Notes under the pieces: model-generated
What the model was told of the DNA's origin: nothing
The model's database searches: none
Seen by the model: only the letters and a program-made list of their open reading frames with translations
Part shown: piece by piece, positions 12,546 through 20,835 of the stretch
Layout of the letters: each line of letters starts with the position of its first letter
How positions within the stretch are numbered: position 1 is the stretch's first letter
Position numbers and translations under genes: made by a program
Virus record (IMG/VR): IMGVR_UViG_3300039018_000195
Coordinates: 1-23,534 of that record
Source of the DNA: a virus
Length of the DNA stretch: 23,534 bases
Direction: 5' to 3' (one strand)

Positions 12546-12762
12546 TGTTTCGTTTGTCTTTGTCGGCACTCCCTTGCGAACTACCAAAGTAATAACTTGC
12601 CACGCTTGTAACGATACCAAAGGCAAACCCGATAGCCGTATCAATAGTGCGTTGGTTTTCAGTTGGTATGGTTAAGAATGAAGCCGCGAAAACGTAACCC
12701 ATCGCGCTAAGGTATACCACGAATGCAAGGAATAATCGGGTGTAGCTGCTATTGAACCTCAT
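12532..12762 (-). CDS. Holin-like small membrane protein, 76 aa
   Basis: Two membrane spans are clear: FLAFVVYLSAMGYVFAASF and IGFAFGIVTSVASYYFGSS, the second followed by a polar, charged tail QGSADKDKRNNGNT. The YFGSSQGSxDK ending after a glycine-containing span is common in small phage membrane proteins placed as holins. It overlaps both neighbours by 14 bases and lies in the string of small membrane proteins after the virion genes, as expected for a hole-forming lysis protein. Two spans would make it class II-like. No experimental family can be named. Confidence 0.65.
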   Translation of the reverse strand: MRFNSSYTRLFLAFVVYLSAMGYVFAASFLTIPTENQRTIDTAIGFAFGIVTSVASYYFGSSQGSADKDKRNNGNT

Positions 12763-12943
12763 ATTGCTTCAATTGAATTTCGCCCCATGTTTGCATATCT
12801 TCACCTATTGGCATCGCGCCCAGTATCCAATCAAACATACCGCCTACGTTAACCCATACGGTTACAAATTCGCCTACCACGTTACCCTCGCTAAACGTAA
12901 ATTTCGGGTCGGTCAATGTAATATAATCGAACTTGTATCTCAT
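12749..12943 (-). CDS. Hypothetical protein, 64 aa
   Basis: I start it at ATG 12943 (MRYKFDYITLTDPKFTFSEG), whose ATGA overlaps the stop of the lectin-domain gene. It is strand-rich with many aromatic residues (FVTVWVNVGGMFDWILG) and no membrane span. It might be a small virion or assembly protein, since it follows the virion block directly. No family is recognised. Confidence 0.6.
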   Translation of the reverse strand: MRYKFDYITLTDPKFTFSEGNVVGEFVTVWVNVGGMFDWILGAMPIGEDMQTWGEIQLKQYEVQ

Positions 12944-14517
12944 GATAAAACTCCGCCATCGGTTAGGGTAAAAGTACGGCAAAACATACCGAAGTAGCTG
13001 CCCGTCTTATCTCGTGCCTGTTGCGCTACGGTGGAAGTGTTAAACCATAGGTAAGCGTTCGCGGGTGAAAGGTGGTAAGTAGTCGATGTCCAAGCGTAAT
13101 CCATAACACCCGCACCAAACCAATTAAACGGAGCGTAACCCCACGAATAGTTAGTTCCTTCCCTTCTCAAATTAGTTAGTTCACGGTCGTTAGTTAATCT
13201 CCATCCTGAATATCCTGCAACGGTTTTAGTATTGGCATAGGTAAGCATTGCCGCCCATGTTCTTGCGGTTACTACATCGGCTTTATCGTAACCAAGTAGC
13301 TGCCCTGTTAGTGGTGAACGGCTTTGATGGTCTAAAACGATATTATTTGCATAAGCCGACCCGCCTAAAGTATCTGTGAAGCGATTAGTATTGCCGAACA
13401 TATTATTCTCCGACATAACAAGCCAAGAAGTACCACGCCCCGATTGTACTTGACCGTCTGACCCTGTGCCATAGTTTACTGTTTCGCCCGTCTTTAATAG
13501 GAATGCAGTTGTTTTTGCCGTTGGAACTGCACTCGTGAAACTTAGCGTATCAGTAGGCGCATCGTAACTACCTGAATTAACAACGCCATCAAGTTTAGTG
13601 ATTAGGTTAAATGTCGTTCCACTTGCGGGCGTTTCTTTCGTTACTCCGTTAATTTGGAAGGTAACGGGTGAACATGGTGCGCTTGTAACGTCCCAAGTAT
13701 GGTCATCGAATGCCGAACCACTTGCAACCCCGTTTAATCGAATGACATAGTTTTGCGCGTCCTCGGCTTTTACGCTATCCATCGCAACCCCGTTAAAATT
13801 TACGGTGCTATTTGCGATTTCCCAATCTGCTCCATCCAAAGAACCAACAGGTACACCGCTTATATTTCTAACTACTATATTCTCCGTTCCTCCACTTGGT
13901 ACGGTTGCCACTTGCACCCCGTTTAATTCGATGGTGGCATCTAAACAAGTTATTCCATACTCCGCTTCTAAACACGCTACTTGCGTTGGGGTCAAACGTG
14001 CAATGACGCTAGGGTCGCAAAAGTCATAAAGCGTTAACCCATCAACACTAGGCGGTATACTTGCGCCTGTTTGTGGTATTTGGCAAGCGTCCCATGTGAA
14101 CGGTTGCCGTATTTGAATCAGTACGCTATTGCCCGCAACCCTATCATTAAACCGCTCTGTAAACGGGTCGATGCTTGCGTTGGTTATTACCTTGTAGCTT
14201 TGGGCGTGTTGCTGTTGAAAGTAAGCCAGAAAGTCCAAAAGGATTAGCAATGTATCGCTTAATACCTCTTGCTCCATGCCAGCCGTGTCGTCCCCTTCTT
14301 CGCCCGTAATAACCCTATCAGCACAAACCAATCGGATGGAATAAACCAATTCGCGGTCACCTACGCTAGTGCTTTCGTGGAATACCCAAAGCAACGGATA
14401 ACTCCGCTCCTCCGCTTGCCACTCTGCAAAGTCACCTACTCCCGTTGATTGGATTTGTAGGTGTGCTGCTCCTAGTGTCGTTATTTGCGATATTACTTGA
14501 TTGAGCGTTAATAGCAC
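12940..14517 (-). CDS. Virion protein: tail-completion-like N-terminus, repeats, and C-terminal DUF1566 lectin-like domain
   Basis: A 525-residue three-part protein. Residues 1-145 form an alpha-beta domain (MLLTLNQVISQITTLG ... SVLIQIRQPFTWDACQIP) like the minor tail/head-completion proteins that follow connectors. Residues 195-330 hold about three repeats around xLNGV...PSGGTENIVV...GSLDG, short beta modules. Residues 345-518 match DUF1566 (Lcl C-terminal, C-type-lectin-like): TARTWAAMLTYANTKTVAGYSGWRLTNDREL, then DYAWTSTTYH, then MFCRTF. Such a lectin domain usually binds surface glycans, so this may be a receptor-binding or decoration protein. The start is GTG 14517, with a TAA directly before it in frame. 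The next gene overlaps by ATGA. Domain calls are firmer for the C-terminus. Confidence 0.7.
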   Translation of the reverse strand: MLLTLNQVISQITTLGAAHLQIQSTGVGDFAEWQAEERSYPLLWVFHESTSVGDRELVYSIRLVCADRVITGEEGDDTAGMEQEVLSDTLLILLDFLAYFQQQHAQSYKVITNASIDPFTERFNDRVAGNSVLIQIRQPFTWDACQIPQTGASIPPSVDGLTLYDFCDPSVIARLTPTQVACLEAEYGITCLDATIELNGVQVATVPSGGTENIVVRNISGVPVGSLDGADWEIANSTVNFNGVAMDSVKAEDAQNYVIRLNGVASGSAFDDHTWDVTSAPCSPVTFQINGVTKETPASGTTFNLITKLDGVVNSGSYDAPTDTLSFTSAVPTAKTTAFLLKTGETVNYGTGSDGQVQSGRGTSWLVMSENNMFGNTNRFTDTLGGSAYANNIVLDHQSRSPLTGQLLGYDKADVVTARTWAAMLTYANTKTVAGYSGWRLTNDRELTNLRREGTNYSWGYAPFNWFGAGVMDYAWTSTTYHLSPANAYLWFNTSTVAQQARDKTGSYFGMFCRTFTLTDGGVLS

Positions 14518-14564
14518 TTAGGTACGTTTTTAGTAGTTCTTTGTTCTTGTTTGACTTCCCGCGT

Positions 14565-15119
14565 TTATTCATCTCGATACTTTTGTTGTAAGCTGCCCGC
14601 AAGCCGCGTGCTACCTAGAAATATACTAGACTTGAACGCATTGCTGCTAGGCTGAATAATGTCTAACCCGCTTGCTGGATTGGCATAATCGGGAAACAAA
14701 GTAGAGTTTTCACATAGGTAATTGATAAGCCGTTGCTTGTACCATTGCGCTTTATTCAGTTCCATTTCGCAGATATAGTCCACGTCCGATTTGAACGCGG
14801 GATTGCTTTGCTCACTGTTTTGAATTTGCAGCCCTTTATTGGTTATCTTGTAGTGCGCCATCCTAATACACTCAGCCGTAACGTAGTGCTTCAAACATGG
14901 CTGTATGTAGTTATCCATAAGCGACTTGTTAACGCCCGCTAATGTATTGGCTATGATATACCCCATTAGAGCAACGTAGTAGGTCGTTCCAATTACGGTT
15001 TGAATCTCCGAATCTTGCGCCCAAAGTATTGCTTCTTTGATATACTTAATATCCACGTTTTTAGATACCTGAGTATTATCCTTTAGAAAGTCCTCAGATA
15101 AGAATAGTGCTGTTGCCAT
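14565..15119 (-). CDS. Head-tail connector-like protein (DUF6712-like), 184 aa
   Basis: A mostly helical protein (KNVDIKYIKEAILWAQDSEI ... VIGTTYYVALMGYI ... YICEMELNKAQWYKQRLINY) of the sort found just after portal in Bacteroidetes phages, with the DUF6712 style of a helical bundle around a GTxYY stretch. It would form the ring joining portal to neck or tail. It overlaps the portal stop as TAATG. About 47 non-coding bases separate it from the next gene. Confidence 0.65.
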   Translation of the reverse strand: MATALFLSEDFLKDNTQVSKNVDIKYIKEAILWAQDSEIQTVIGTTYYVALMGYIIANTLAGVNKSLMDNYIQPCLKHYVTAECIRMAHYKITNKGLQIQNSEQSNPAFKSDVDYICEMELNKAQWYKQRLINYLCENSTLFPDYANPASGLDIIQPSSNAFKSSIFLGSTRLAGSLQQKYRDE

Positions 15120-17125
15120 TATGTTCTAGATTTTATCACAACACTTTCCCACGCATGGCGGCAATAGCTAGTAGTTACGTCCGTTCCTTTGCGCGTCCAA
15201 AATCCACCTCTACGCATCCAAACGTTTCTATCTTCAGCCATGCTTATCGCTTGTATTTGCTCCGATGTCCAAACCCGATTAGCACTTTGCCCTATCATTT
15301 TGCGGCAAAAAGGTCGCGTAGTTGGTAGCACATCTGCGCCTGTTGCTTCTTGGCTTTTAACATATCGGTATGCTATCTTGAAACTTACTCCTAACGGCTT
15401 GGCTTGTGCTAATTGACGCAACCCATCCGTACTAACCTCATAAGCTATTTGAGTTGCCCCCGCTATTGATTGCGTTCCAACGGTCAAAAGCCCCTGCGCC
15501 ACTAATTCGTTAACGCCTATTGCAATTTCTTCGATGCTTGCGTTAAGTAACTCCGCAATGCCCGCGTAAGTGACTAACGGGTTTTGTTTGAGTTGTTCAA
15601 GTATACCCATCAAAAAAGCGTCCTGTTCAATTCCAAACTTTAGAACCCGACCCTCAAATGCAAGTTGGTCTTTTTCATCTCTAAACCTAACCTTGCGTAT
15701 TGGCTTTACGATTTCCCACTCATCCAGTGAGTAGCCTGTTTGCGCAAATGCTTCGGCAACTAAATCTTCGCCCTCTTGACTAGAAAACATCGAACTTGTA
15801 ACCTCATCCCCTCCGCTTGCTAATGGTGGCAAGCCTACTGTTTGACGAATTTCGTTTTTACTCATGCTTTCAAGCACCTTATTTGCCACTAACGGACTAA
15901 GTGTATTGATTGCATCGGTAATACTTTGCGCCTTTTCGCTCACTTCTTCAACTAATGGTGGCAATCCAACTGCTTCGCGTATTTCATCTGGTGTCATTAC
16001 GCTAACTTTTGTAGCTTCGCTGTAACCCTCGGTTATCGGTTCGCTAGGTATAATCTGAATGCGCTTTTCAAAGCCTTGTAACGCGGCTAATTCATTGAAC
16101 ACATCCATAATAAAGTCTTGCCGCGCCCGTACGTAGGTATTCTTAAACAGTTCATAGCTATCGCGTATCTGTGAACGGGTCGCAAATACCCCCTCTTCTT
16201 TGATGCCAAACAATGCAGGGTCAACTACCCTGTGCCCGCTGAATATCTCTTGTTGTACGGTCTTATTTAGGATGTCAAACCTATCGTCAAAGTCATTAGA
16301 ACCTAGTGGCAAAACCTCAACCGCTTGTTCTTTGCTATCGTTAAAGTTTAGTAGTATGCGATTGGCATTATCCGTACCGCAAAACTTAGCTTCTATTTTA
16401 CCCTCAATAGATTCCTGTTCTTCCTCCGTTGGTTGCCCGTTAAAGAAATTAAACATAAAGCCAGCTACAAACCCATTCTTAACAGAATTAAGGTGAAAGT
16501 TTGCAATTTCGCTATCTAGTTCGATGTAAGGAATTGCACCCAAATAAGGCGGCAAAGGATAATAGTCTGCCTTTGGATGATATGCTTTAATATAGAGTAG
16601 CTGCTTGCCTTGTTTGTCGCTCCAATCAAACGCTTTTATAGGTTCGATGGTGTCGGCTTTGGCTTTCTTCCAATCGGGGCAATAGTAATAGGTCTTTTGG
16701 TCTTTGCTTACGCGGTACTTTGCAAACTCCGCATGATAGATTTGATACCCTCCTTTTTTATCGTAAAGTATTTCTAGCGCAAAACCTCCAAAAATCTCTA
16801 AATCCAAAGAGCACATCGCAATAATGTCCTCCAAAGTTTGGTTAGGGTTTGGTTCTTCGATGAACTTAAACAACCGCGCTACTTGCTCGGTGTTTAACCC
16901 AGTTTCATTAACGCTCAAACCTTGCCCAACTACGTAATCTACCTTGCCGTTTACTATCGCGTAATGCTTTGCCGACCTATCGTAGATATGCAGCAAGTAA
17001 TCGGGGTATTGATTTACCCAACCTTCGCTAGTTCCGTACAAAATCCAATCCTTAGACTGTTGTTCTTTGAACTCAGGTACTTTGTGAGCGGCAAAATTTA
17101 AGACTGAAAAGCTATTTTTACCCAT
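15119..17125 (-). CDS. Portal protein with embedded winged-helix-like domain and C-terminal cysteine/histidine motif
   Basis: A 668-residue portal, the ring at the capsid vertex through which DNA is packaged. I start it at ATG 17125 (MGKNSFSVLNFAAHK), overlapping the upstream gene by 8 bp. The N-terminal two thirds have portal hallmarks: YPDYLLHIYDRSAKHYAIVN, VDYVVGQGL, LDLEIFGGFALEILYD, and the QQEIFSGHRVVDPALFGI region. The motif EIRxxVGLPPL occurs twice (near residues 381 and 425). Residues about 500-572 look like a winged helix (ILEQLKQNPLVTYAGIAELL ... AIGVNELVAQGLLTV ... STDGLRQLAQ), unusual in a portal. The end has RPFCRK and SYCRHAWES, reminiscent of the small C-terminal domain of phage head-morphogenesis proteins. 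Confidence 0.82.
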   Translation of the reverse strand: MGKNSFSVLNFAAHKVPEFKEQQSKDWILYGTSEGWVNQYPDYLLHIYDRSAKHYAIVNGKVDYVVGQGLSVNETGLNTEQVARLFKFIEEPNPNQTLEDIIAMCSLDLEIFGGFALEILYDKKGGYQIYHAEFAKYRVSKDQKTYYYCPDWKKAKADTIEPIKAFDWSDKQGKQLLYIKAYHPKADYYPLPPYLGAIPYIELDSEIANFHLNSVKNGFVAGFMFNFFNGQPTEEEQESIEGKIEAKFCGTDNANRILLNFNDSKEQAVEVLPLGSNDFDDRFDILNKTVQQEIFSGHRVVDPALFGIKEEGVFATRSQIRDSYELFKNTYVRARQDFIMDVFNELAALQGFEKRIQIIPSEPITEGYSEATKVSVMTPDEIREAVGLPPLVEEVSEKAQSITDAINTLSPLVANKVLESMSKNEIRQTVGLPPLASGGDEVTSSMFSSQEGEDLVAEAFAQTGYSLDEWEIVKPIRKVRFRDEKDQLAFEGRVLKFGIEQDAFLMGILEQLKQNPLVTYAGIAELLNASIEEIAIGVNELVAQGLLTVGTQSIAGATQIAYEVSTDGLRQLAQAKPLGVSFKIAYRYVKSQEATGADVLPTTRPFCRKMIGQSANRVWTSEQIQAISMAEDRNVWMRRGGFWTRKGTDVTTSYCRHAWESVVIKSRT

Positions 17126-17507
17126 TGTATACCGCGAATGTTTGGGCATCATTGCCCGTGTATGTAGGTGTGCTTGTAGTTGTGCCTGTTACGACACACA
17201 TACCACTCTCAAATGCTGTTAATCCCGTAGGGTTAAGATTGCTTGCGCTTGCTTGCCCGTAAATCACATAGCGATATTCGCCCTCCAATGTTAGCGTTAC
17301 TTGCGCGTTGGTGGGCGTTGGTGTTGCTGTTTCCGTAATAGTAAACGCATTATACCTATCAGTAAAAGCACTAGTGTCATCGGCTATGCAGTATTGTGTA
17401 ACCATGCTAGTGAGGTTCTCAAAGGCAAAAAGGTAATGCGCTGCCGTTCCCTTTTCAGTTGTGGTAACGATTACTAAGTTAGCTTGCCCTTTGGTTATCC
17501 TAATCAT
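17118..17507 (-). CDS. Probable virion protein, 129 aa, beta-rich
   Basis: Starts MIRITKGQANLVIVTTTEKG and is rich in Thr and strands (AQVTLTLEGEYRYVIYGQAS), with a repetitive TGTTTSTPTYTGN end. Nothing suggests an enzyme. It lies between the capsid and portal genes, overlaps both neighbours (TAATG upstream, 8 bp downstream), and could be a decoration or head-completion protein. No family is recognised. Confidence 0.62.
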   Translation of the reverse strand: MIRITKGQANLVIVTTTEKGTAAHYLFAFENLTSMVTQYCIADDTSAFTDRYNAFTITETATPTPTNAQVTLTLEGEYRYVIYGQASASNLNPTGLTAFESGMCVVTGTTTSTPTYTGNDAQTFAVYNG

Positions 17508-17944
17508 TAGGTAAGTGCGATGAAATACTCAATATCTACAGATGCCGTGTCTGCTATTGCGCTTATCGCTGTGATGTCGGCAAATGCGCTAAACGATGCA
17601 GCCGTTTCAATGTTTCCATTGTGCAACTCAAACGATTTACCCGCTTCCAATTTGAACCAAGCGTCATCGGTTGCGGAGGTAATATGCAATTTGATGTAGT
17701 TTGTATCGTCCTTGTTTGTGATGCGTAGGTATTTAACCGCGCTACGTACAAACGTGCCAGCCGCAACCGCTGTACCGTAATTAACTACGGTCACTTCGCT
17801 TGTAGGTATGGTTAGAATGCGCTCGTCCACCTCGTTTATATTCGCTATGGTTAGCGTATTCGAGTTGCCGTACGTCTTATTATTGAGTGATACCGCTTCT
17901 GTGATTGTAACGGTCAAAGTAGCGTTTACGATTGTAGATGCCAT
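17507..17944 (-). CDS. Probable virion protein, 145 aa, beta-rich
   Basis: I start it at ATG 17944 (MASTIVNATLTVTITEAVSL); the longer open frame begins in the terminator region upstream. It is strand-rich (TLTIANINEVDERILTIPTS, VKYLRITNKDDTNYIKLHIT, FKLEAGKSFELHNG) without cysteines or catalytic motifs, as in a jelly-roll or Ig-like decoration protein. It follows a terminator, so it may head its own transcript with the portal genes. No family is recognised. Confidence 0.62.
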   Translation of the reverse strand: MASTIVNATLTVTITEAVSLNNKTYGNSNTLTIANINEVDERILTIPTSEVTVVNYGTAVAAGTFVRSAVKYLRITNKDDTNYIKLHITSATDDAWFKLEAGKSFELHNGNIETAASFSAFADITAISAIADTASVDIEYFIALT

Positions 17945-17990
17945 TGTAAGTATTTTGGTTAAATAGGTAAAATGCTCAAAGTGTTTCAAA

Positions 17991-18014
17991 AAGAAAAGCC
18001 GCTATTAACGGCTT
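17991..18014 (-). terminator. Rho-independent terminator between capsid and portal genes
   Basis: In minus-strand RNA, AAGCCG (18014-18009) and CGGCTT (18001-17996) pair around a 7-base loop, followed by TTCTTTTTG. It is moderate in strength and could lower transcription from the capsid genes into the portal group. A second, shorter stem (AACCG/CGGTT) overlaps the stop codon at 18041. Confidence 0.7.
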
Positions 18015-18040
18015 CTCAAAATTCCTATGTCAAACCGTTT

Positions 18041-18562
18041 TTAGGCGGTTATTGATGCAAGTAAAGCTACTGGTACTGCCAACATTGGGTTAGGCTCTAA
18101 GCCATTGAACGACATTGTATATCCGTTCAAATCTGCAAAGGCTGTTCCTGTTGCCCCTGTTCCTGTTGCGAAGTCTAGCCCGTTAGCATAGCCAGCAACC
18201 CAATAAGACGGAGTAGCTTCGTTGGTTTCGATAATTGCCACTACTCTATTCTTTGCAAGTAGTTGCATTTCGTTACGTTTAGCCACGTCCAACTTGCGAA
18301 GCACGAAAGTCAAAGAAGGTACATAGTGGAGTGACCCGTTGCGATTGCCCGCTGTTGGGTCGTCACTAAACATACTTTCTTCTTTGGTTAATTCGTACTT
18401 TCTAAATACGGCTGTTGGTGTTGCGAATGATGCGATTTGTCCAGTAGTGGCAACCGCTCCAAGTGCAATATAGTCATTATAGGCCGCAAACCTTACGGAT
18501 TTGATACCTCCAATGTCCTCTTTACATCCTAATGTAAATCCCTGTGTTAATGCGCAAGCCAT
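18041..18562 (-). CDS. Probable tail-tube-like or virion protein, 173 aa
   Basis: I start it at ATG 18562 (MACALTQGFTLGCKEDIGGI); the longer frame starts inside a stem-loop. The MACxLTxGxxLxCxDxxGGIK opening is one I associate with conserved virion proteins of Bacteroidetes phages. The rest is strand-rich (SVRFAAYNDYIALGAVATTG, GSLHYVPSLTFVLRKL, RVVAIIETNEATPSYWVAGY). Its place right after the major capsid protein and its size suit a tail tube or capsid-decoration protein. It lies between a stem-loop and a terminator, so it may be made at its own level. Confidence 0.62.
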   Translation of the reverse strand: MACALTQGFTLGCKEDIGGIKSVRFAAYNDYIALGAVATTGQIASFATPTAVFRKYELTKEESMFSDDPTAGNRNGSLHYVPSLTFVLRKLDVAKRNEMQLLAKNRVVAIIETNEATPSYWVAGYANGLDFATGTGATGTAFADLNGYTMSFNGLEPNPMLAVPVALLASITA

Positions 18563-18580
18563 GTTTGTGTGTATAGTAAA

Positions 18581-18604
18581 GGCGTGGGCGATTAAGCCCA
18601 CGCC
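18581..18604 (-). terminator. Strong stem-loop after the major capsid gene
   Basis: GGCGTGGGC and GCCCACGCC make a perfect 9-bp stem around 6 bases, 15 bp after the capsid stop. In the minus direction only TTTA follows, so it is a partial terminator or an RNA-stabilising hairpin protecting the 3' end of the capsid message. Confidence 0.55.
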
Positions 18605-18618
18605 ATTAGGTTAATTGA

Positions 18619-19587
18619 TTAAAGAACTATCGCAGCGATTTCGTTCGGGAAAGCAACTTGCGTACCCACTTTGAACTCCATTGCAATTTTTACTTTGCGG
18701 TCATCTTTCGAGTACCATACTTCAAGGCTATCAAAGTCGCTTTCAGCATCCACACCAATGTAGAAGTTAGAAGCCGAACCCGCGTAAACGCTATTCACTC
18801 CTGTTAAACCGTCTACTGGTATAAACTTCAAGTTGATGCCGGGGAAAGTCAAACCTTCGCTTGCATCGGTATCAGTTGCGCCTTTTACTCCGCTATTGAT
18901 TTGCACACCGTAAGTCGAACCTCCAACTACCAACGCTTGTACTAGAACCGCGTAAGTGTCATATCCAACGAATGCTACAAGGTCGGTCTTAGAAGTAAGT
19001 CCAGCCCCTGCAAGTGACTTGTACAAACGGAACGCCATCTCTTGTGCGTTGGTTACTGTGAATGCAGTAGATAGCGGAGTGCCACCTAAGTTGGCATTGA
19101 TGTAGCCAGAACCGATTGTAGCGATAAAGCCATCCCAATACGCACCGTTGTTTGAAGTTGGTGCAGAAATGTTGCCCTTCCAAATGTTCTTGTCGATTTC
19201 CAAAGCAACCTTTGCAAGATACACCTCCATGATTTTAGACCACACCTCCGCTGGTTCTACGGTTTCCATGTGCGCGCCCGCCTTCATTTTGGTAACGAAG
19301 AACTTAGTTTCCAAATCTTTTGGACACCATTCATCGTTAATCTTTACCTTGCCGGGAGTAAGCGTTCTTTGTGTAAACGTGGTATTACCAGTTGCATCAA
19401 AAGAACATCCGTCAGCTTGAAAGAAAACCGATTGCGTAAGAATAGGCAGTTTAGATGGCCCTTTTACTCCGGGCATCACTTCTACCAGATTCATCATTTT
19501 AGCTTTGTTTATAGTTCCCGCCATCAAAGGGAACGCGTTCTCCTCGATGTAGTTTACTAAGCCGCCAACATTAAATGCACTTGCCAT
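18619..19587 (-). CDS. Major capsid protein (HK97-fold likely)
   Basis: A 322-residue protein that would form the capsid shell. It starts MASAFNVGGLVNYIEENAFP, followed by KAKMMNLVEVMPGVKGPSKL, an E-loop-like region with FTQRTLTPGKVKINDEWCPK, and a C-terminal domain with LVAFVGYDTYAVLVQALVVG and NFYIGVDAESDFDSLEVWYS. The length, composition and place after a protease and a scaffold-like gene fit an HK97-fold capsid protein of Bacteroidetes siphoviruses. A strong stem-loop follows the stop. No fused scaffold domain is present, in line with a separate scaffold gene. Confidence 0.82.
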   Translation of the reverse strand: MASAFNVGGLVNYIEENAFPLMAGTINKAKMMNLVEVMPGVKGPSKLPILTQSVFFQADGCSFDATGNTTFTQRTLTPGKVKINDEWCPKDLETKFFVTKMKAGAHMETVEPAEVWSKIMEVYLAKVALEIDKNIWKGNISAPTSNNGAYWDGFIATIGSGYINANLGGTPLSTAFTVTNAQEMAFRLYKSLAGAGLTSKTDLVAFVGYDTYAVLVQALVVGGSTYGVQINSGVKGATDTDASEGLTFPGINLKFIPVDGLTGVNSVYAGSASNFYIGVDAESDFDSLEVWYSKDDRKVKIAMEFKVGTQVAFPNEIAAIVL

Positions 19588-19599
19588 TTTGTTAAGTTT

Positions 19600-20208
19600 T
19601 TAAGAGTTTGTTTTTTGTTTTTTACGAAGGGCTAACCATCTGTCTAGCCCGTCTGTTGGTTCTTGTTTGAAGTAATTTTTAACGGGCTTTGTAGGCTCTG
19701 CTGTTGGTGTTGTGGCGAACTTCTCGAAAAGGTCTGCCATTTCGTTAACCGCTTTTCTTAAATTCGCGTTATCAGCTTTGATAGCTTCATTCTCGAATTT
19801 AAGGTTGTTGATACGGTCACCAATCGAAGCGTTAATCTTCGCCATAACCGCTGCCTGTATTTCATCCATGTTGAATGCAGGCTTTTGTGGTGCTAGTGTT
19901 GGCGCGTTCGGTGCAACCTCCATTTCTTCAACAACTACTTCGGCTTCAGGTGCTGGTATGATTTCAGTAATTAGACCGCCCTCAGTTGTAACCACGCTTC
20001 CGTCCTCTAGTTGGTGTGCCGCGTCAGGTGCAGGTAGCAATTCGCCATCTGCTCCGATAACTTGAACCATTGCACCTACGGCAACTTCAGGTTCAATGCG
20101 TACTAACGTGCCATCTATTAGCTTGGCATCCTCGAATTTCAATTCAGTAGCAAACAGTAATTTCTTAATGTCGCCCAATTTTTCCTTTATGGTTTGTTCT
20201 AAATTCAT
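19600..20208 (-). CDS. Scaffold-like protein with coiled coil, 202 aa
   Basis: A charged protein with a beta-rich first part (LVRIEPEVAVGAMVQVIGAD, HQLEDGSVVTTEGGLITEII), an acidic valine/glutamate linker (EAEVVVEEMEVAPN), and a helical coiled coil at about 114-164 (MDEIQAAVMAKINASIGDRI ... ENEAIKADNANLRKAVNEMA), then a basic tail (WLALRKKQKTNS). Scaffolding proteins have such helices and a basic tail that binds the capsid protein. It sits between prohead protease and capsid genes, the standard scaffold position. Sequence alone does not prove the role. Confidence 0.7.
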   Translation of the reverse strand: MNLEQTIKEKLGDIKKLLFATELKFEDAKLIDGTLVRIEPEVAVGAMVQVIGADGELLPAPDAAHQLEDGSVVTTEGGLITEIIPAPEAEVVVEEMEVAPNAPTLAPQKPAFNMDEIQAAVMAKINASIGDRINNLKFENEAIKADNANLRKAVNEMADLFEKFATTPTAEPTKPVKNYFKQEPTDGLDRWLALRKKQKTNS

Positions 20209-20248
20209 AGGTTCGATTTTGAGTAAATAGATTTAAGAGTGTTGGTGT

Positions 20249-20824
20249 TCAATTAGCCTTTAACATTTCCGCAAGTGCTGAAATAATACGGCTATCAATA
20301 TCGCGTTCGATTGCTTCATCAAATAGGCCCTCCACGCTAAACCCGCGAAAAGTTCCGTCTTTAACTTTAGCCCAAACCGCATCATTGTCTACTTTGAACG
20401 ACCCGAACCAACTGCCATTAGGTAGTGGGTCGTGACCGCTTGGAGTACCTATTCCACGTTCTTCATCAATCAATATGCTTTCAAACATGAAAACCCCGTT
20501 CACGTCCTTTTTGTGCATTTCGTTTACCATTGAAAGCCGACCCTCACGCATGAATTTGAACACTATTTTCTTAATGGTTTCAGCATTGAATACAACGTAG
20601 TATTCTTCGCCTGTTTTTGACCGTCTGAAAATTGGCAAGTCGGCAACCATTAGCGCGCCCGAAACAATACGCTTTTCTTCGCTTTGTATTTTGAACGCTT
20701 GCCCGTGTTTCTGAAATGCTAACCATTCGCGTTTAATTGCGGGGTCGTCTACAAAGGATATTTTCTCTACCCTTGTTTCATCGTCCATTTCGTCAATAGT
20801 CATTTCTACTAATCTCTTTTCCAT
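20249..20824 (-). CDS. XkdF-like prohead protease, 191 aa
   Basis: A phage serine protease of the XkdF (Peptidase_S78_2) type, which trims scaffold and capsid proteins during prohead maturation. Family features: ISFVDDPAIKREWLAF (22-37), VSGALMVADLPIFRR (54-68), a His in NEMHKKDVNGVFMFES (H104), and GFSVEG with Ser163 near the end. H104 and S163 are the likely catalytic pair. It is followed by the scaffold-like and capsid genes, as usual for this protease. Confidence 0.82.
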   Translation of the reverse strand: MEKRLVEMTIDEMDDETRVEKISFVDDPAIKREWLAFQKHGQAFKIQSEEKRIVSGALMVADLPIFRRSKTGEEYYVVFNAETIKKIVFKFMREGRLSMVNEMHKKDVNGVFMFESILIDEERGIGTPSGHDPLPNGSWFGSFKVDNDAVWAKVKDGTFRGFSVEGLFDEAIERDIDSRIISALAEMLKAN

Positions 20825-20835
20825 TGCCTTAATTA

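Noticed and set aside
12940-13100. Variable repeat of a diversity-generating retroelement
   Set aside because: A lectin-like fold alone is not enough; I see no reverse transcriptase, template repeat or second copy in the window.
14432-14572. 46-residue frame MNKRGKSNKN... between connector and lectin-domain genes
   Set aside because: It overlaps the next gene by 86 bp in another frame. The ATGAATAA overlap with the connector stop is suggestive, but low-complexity Asn/Ser/Thr content gives no support.
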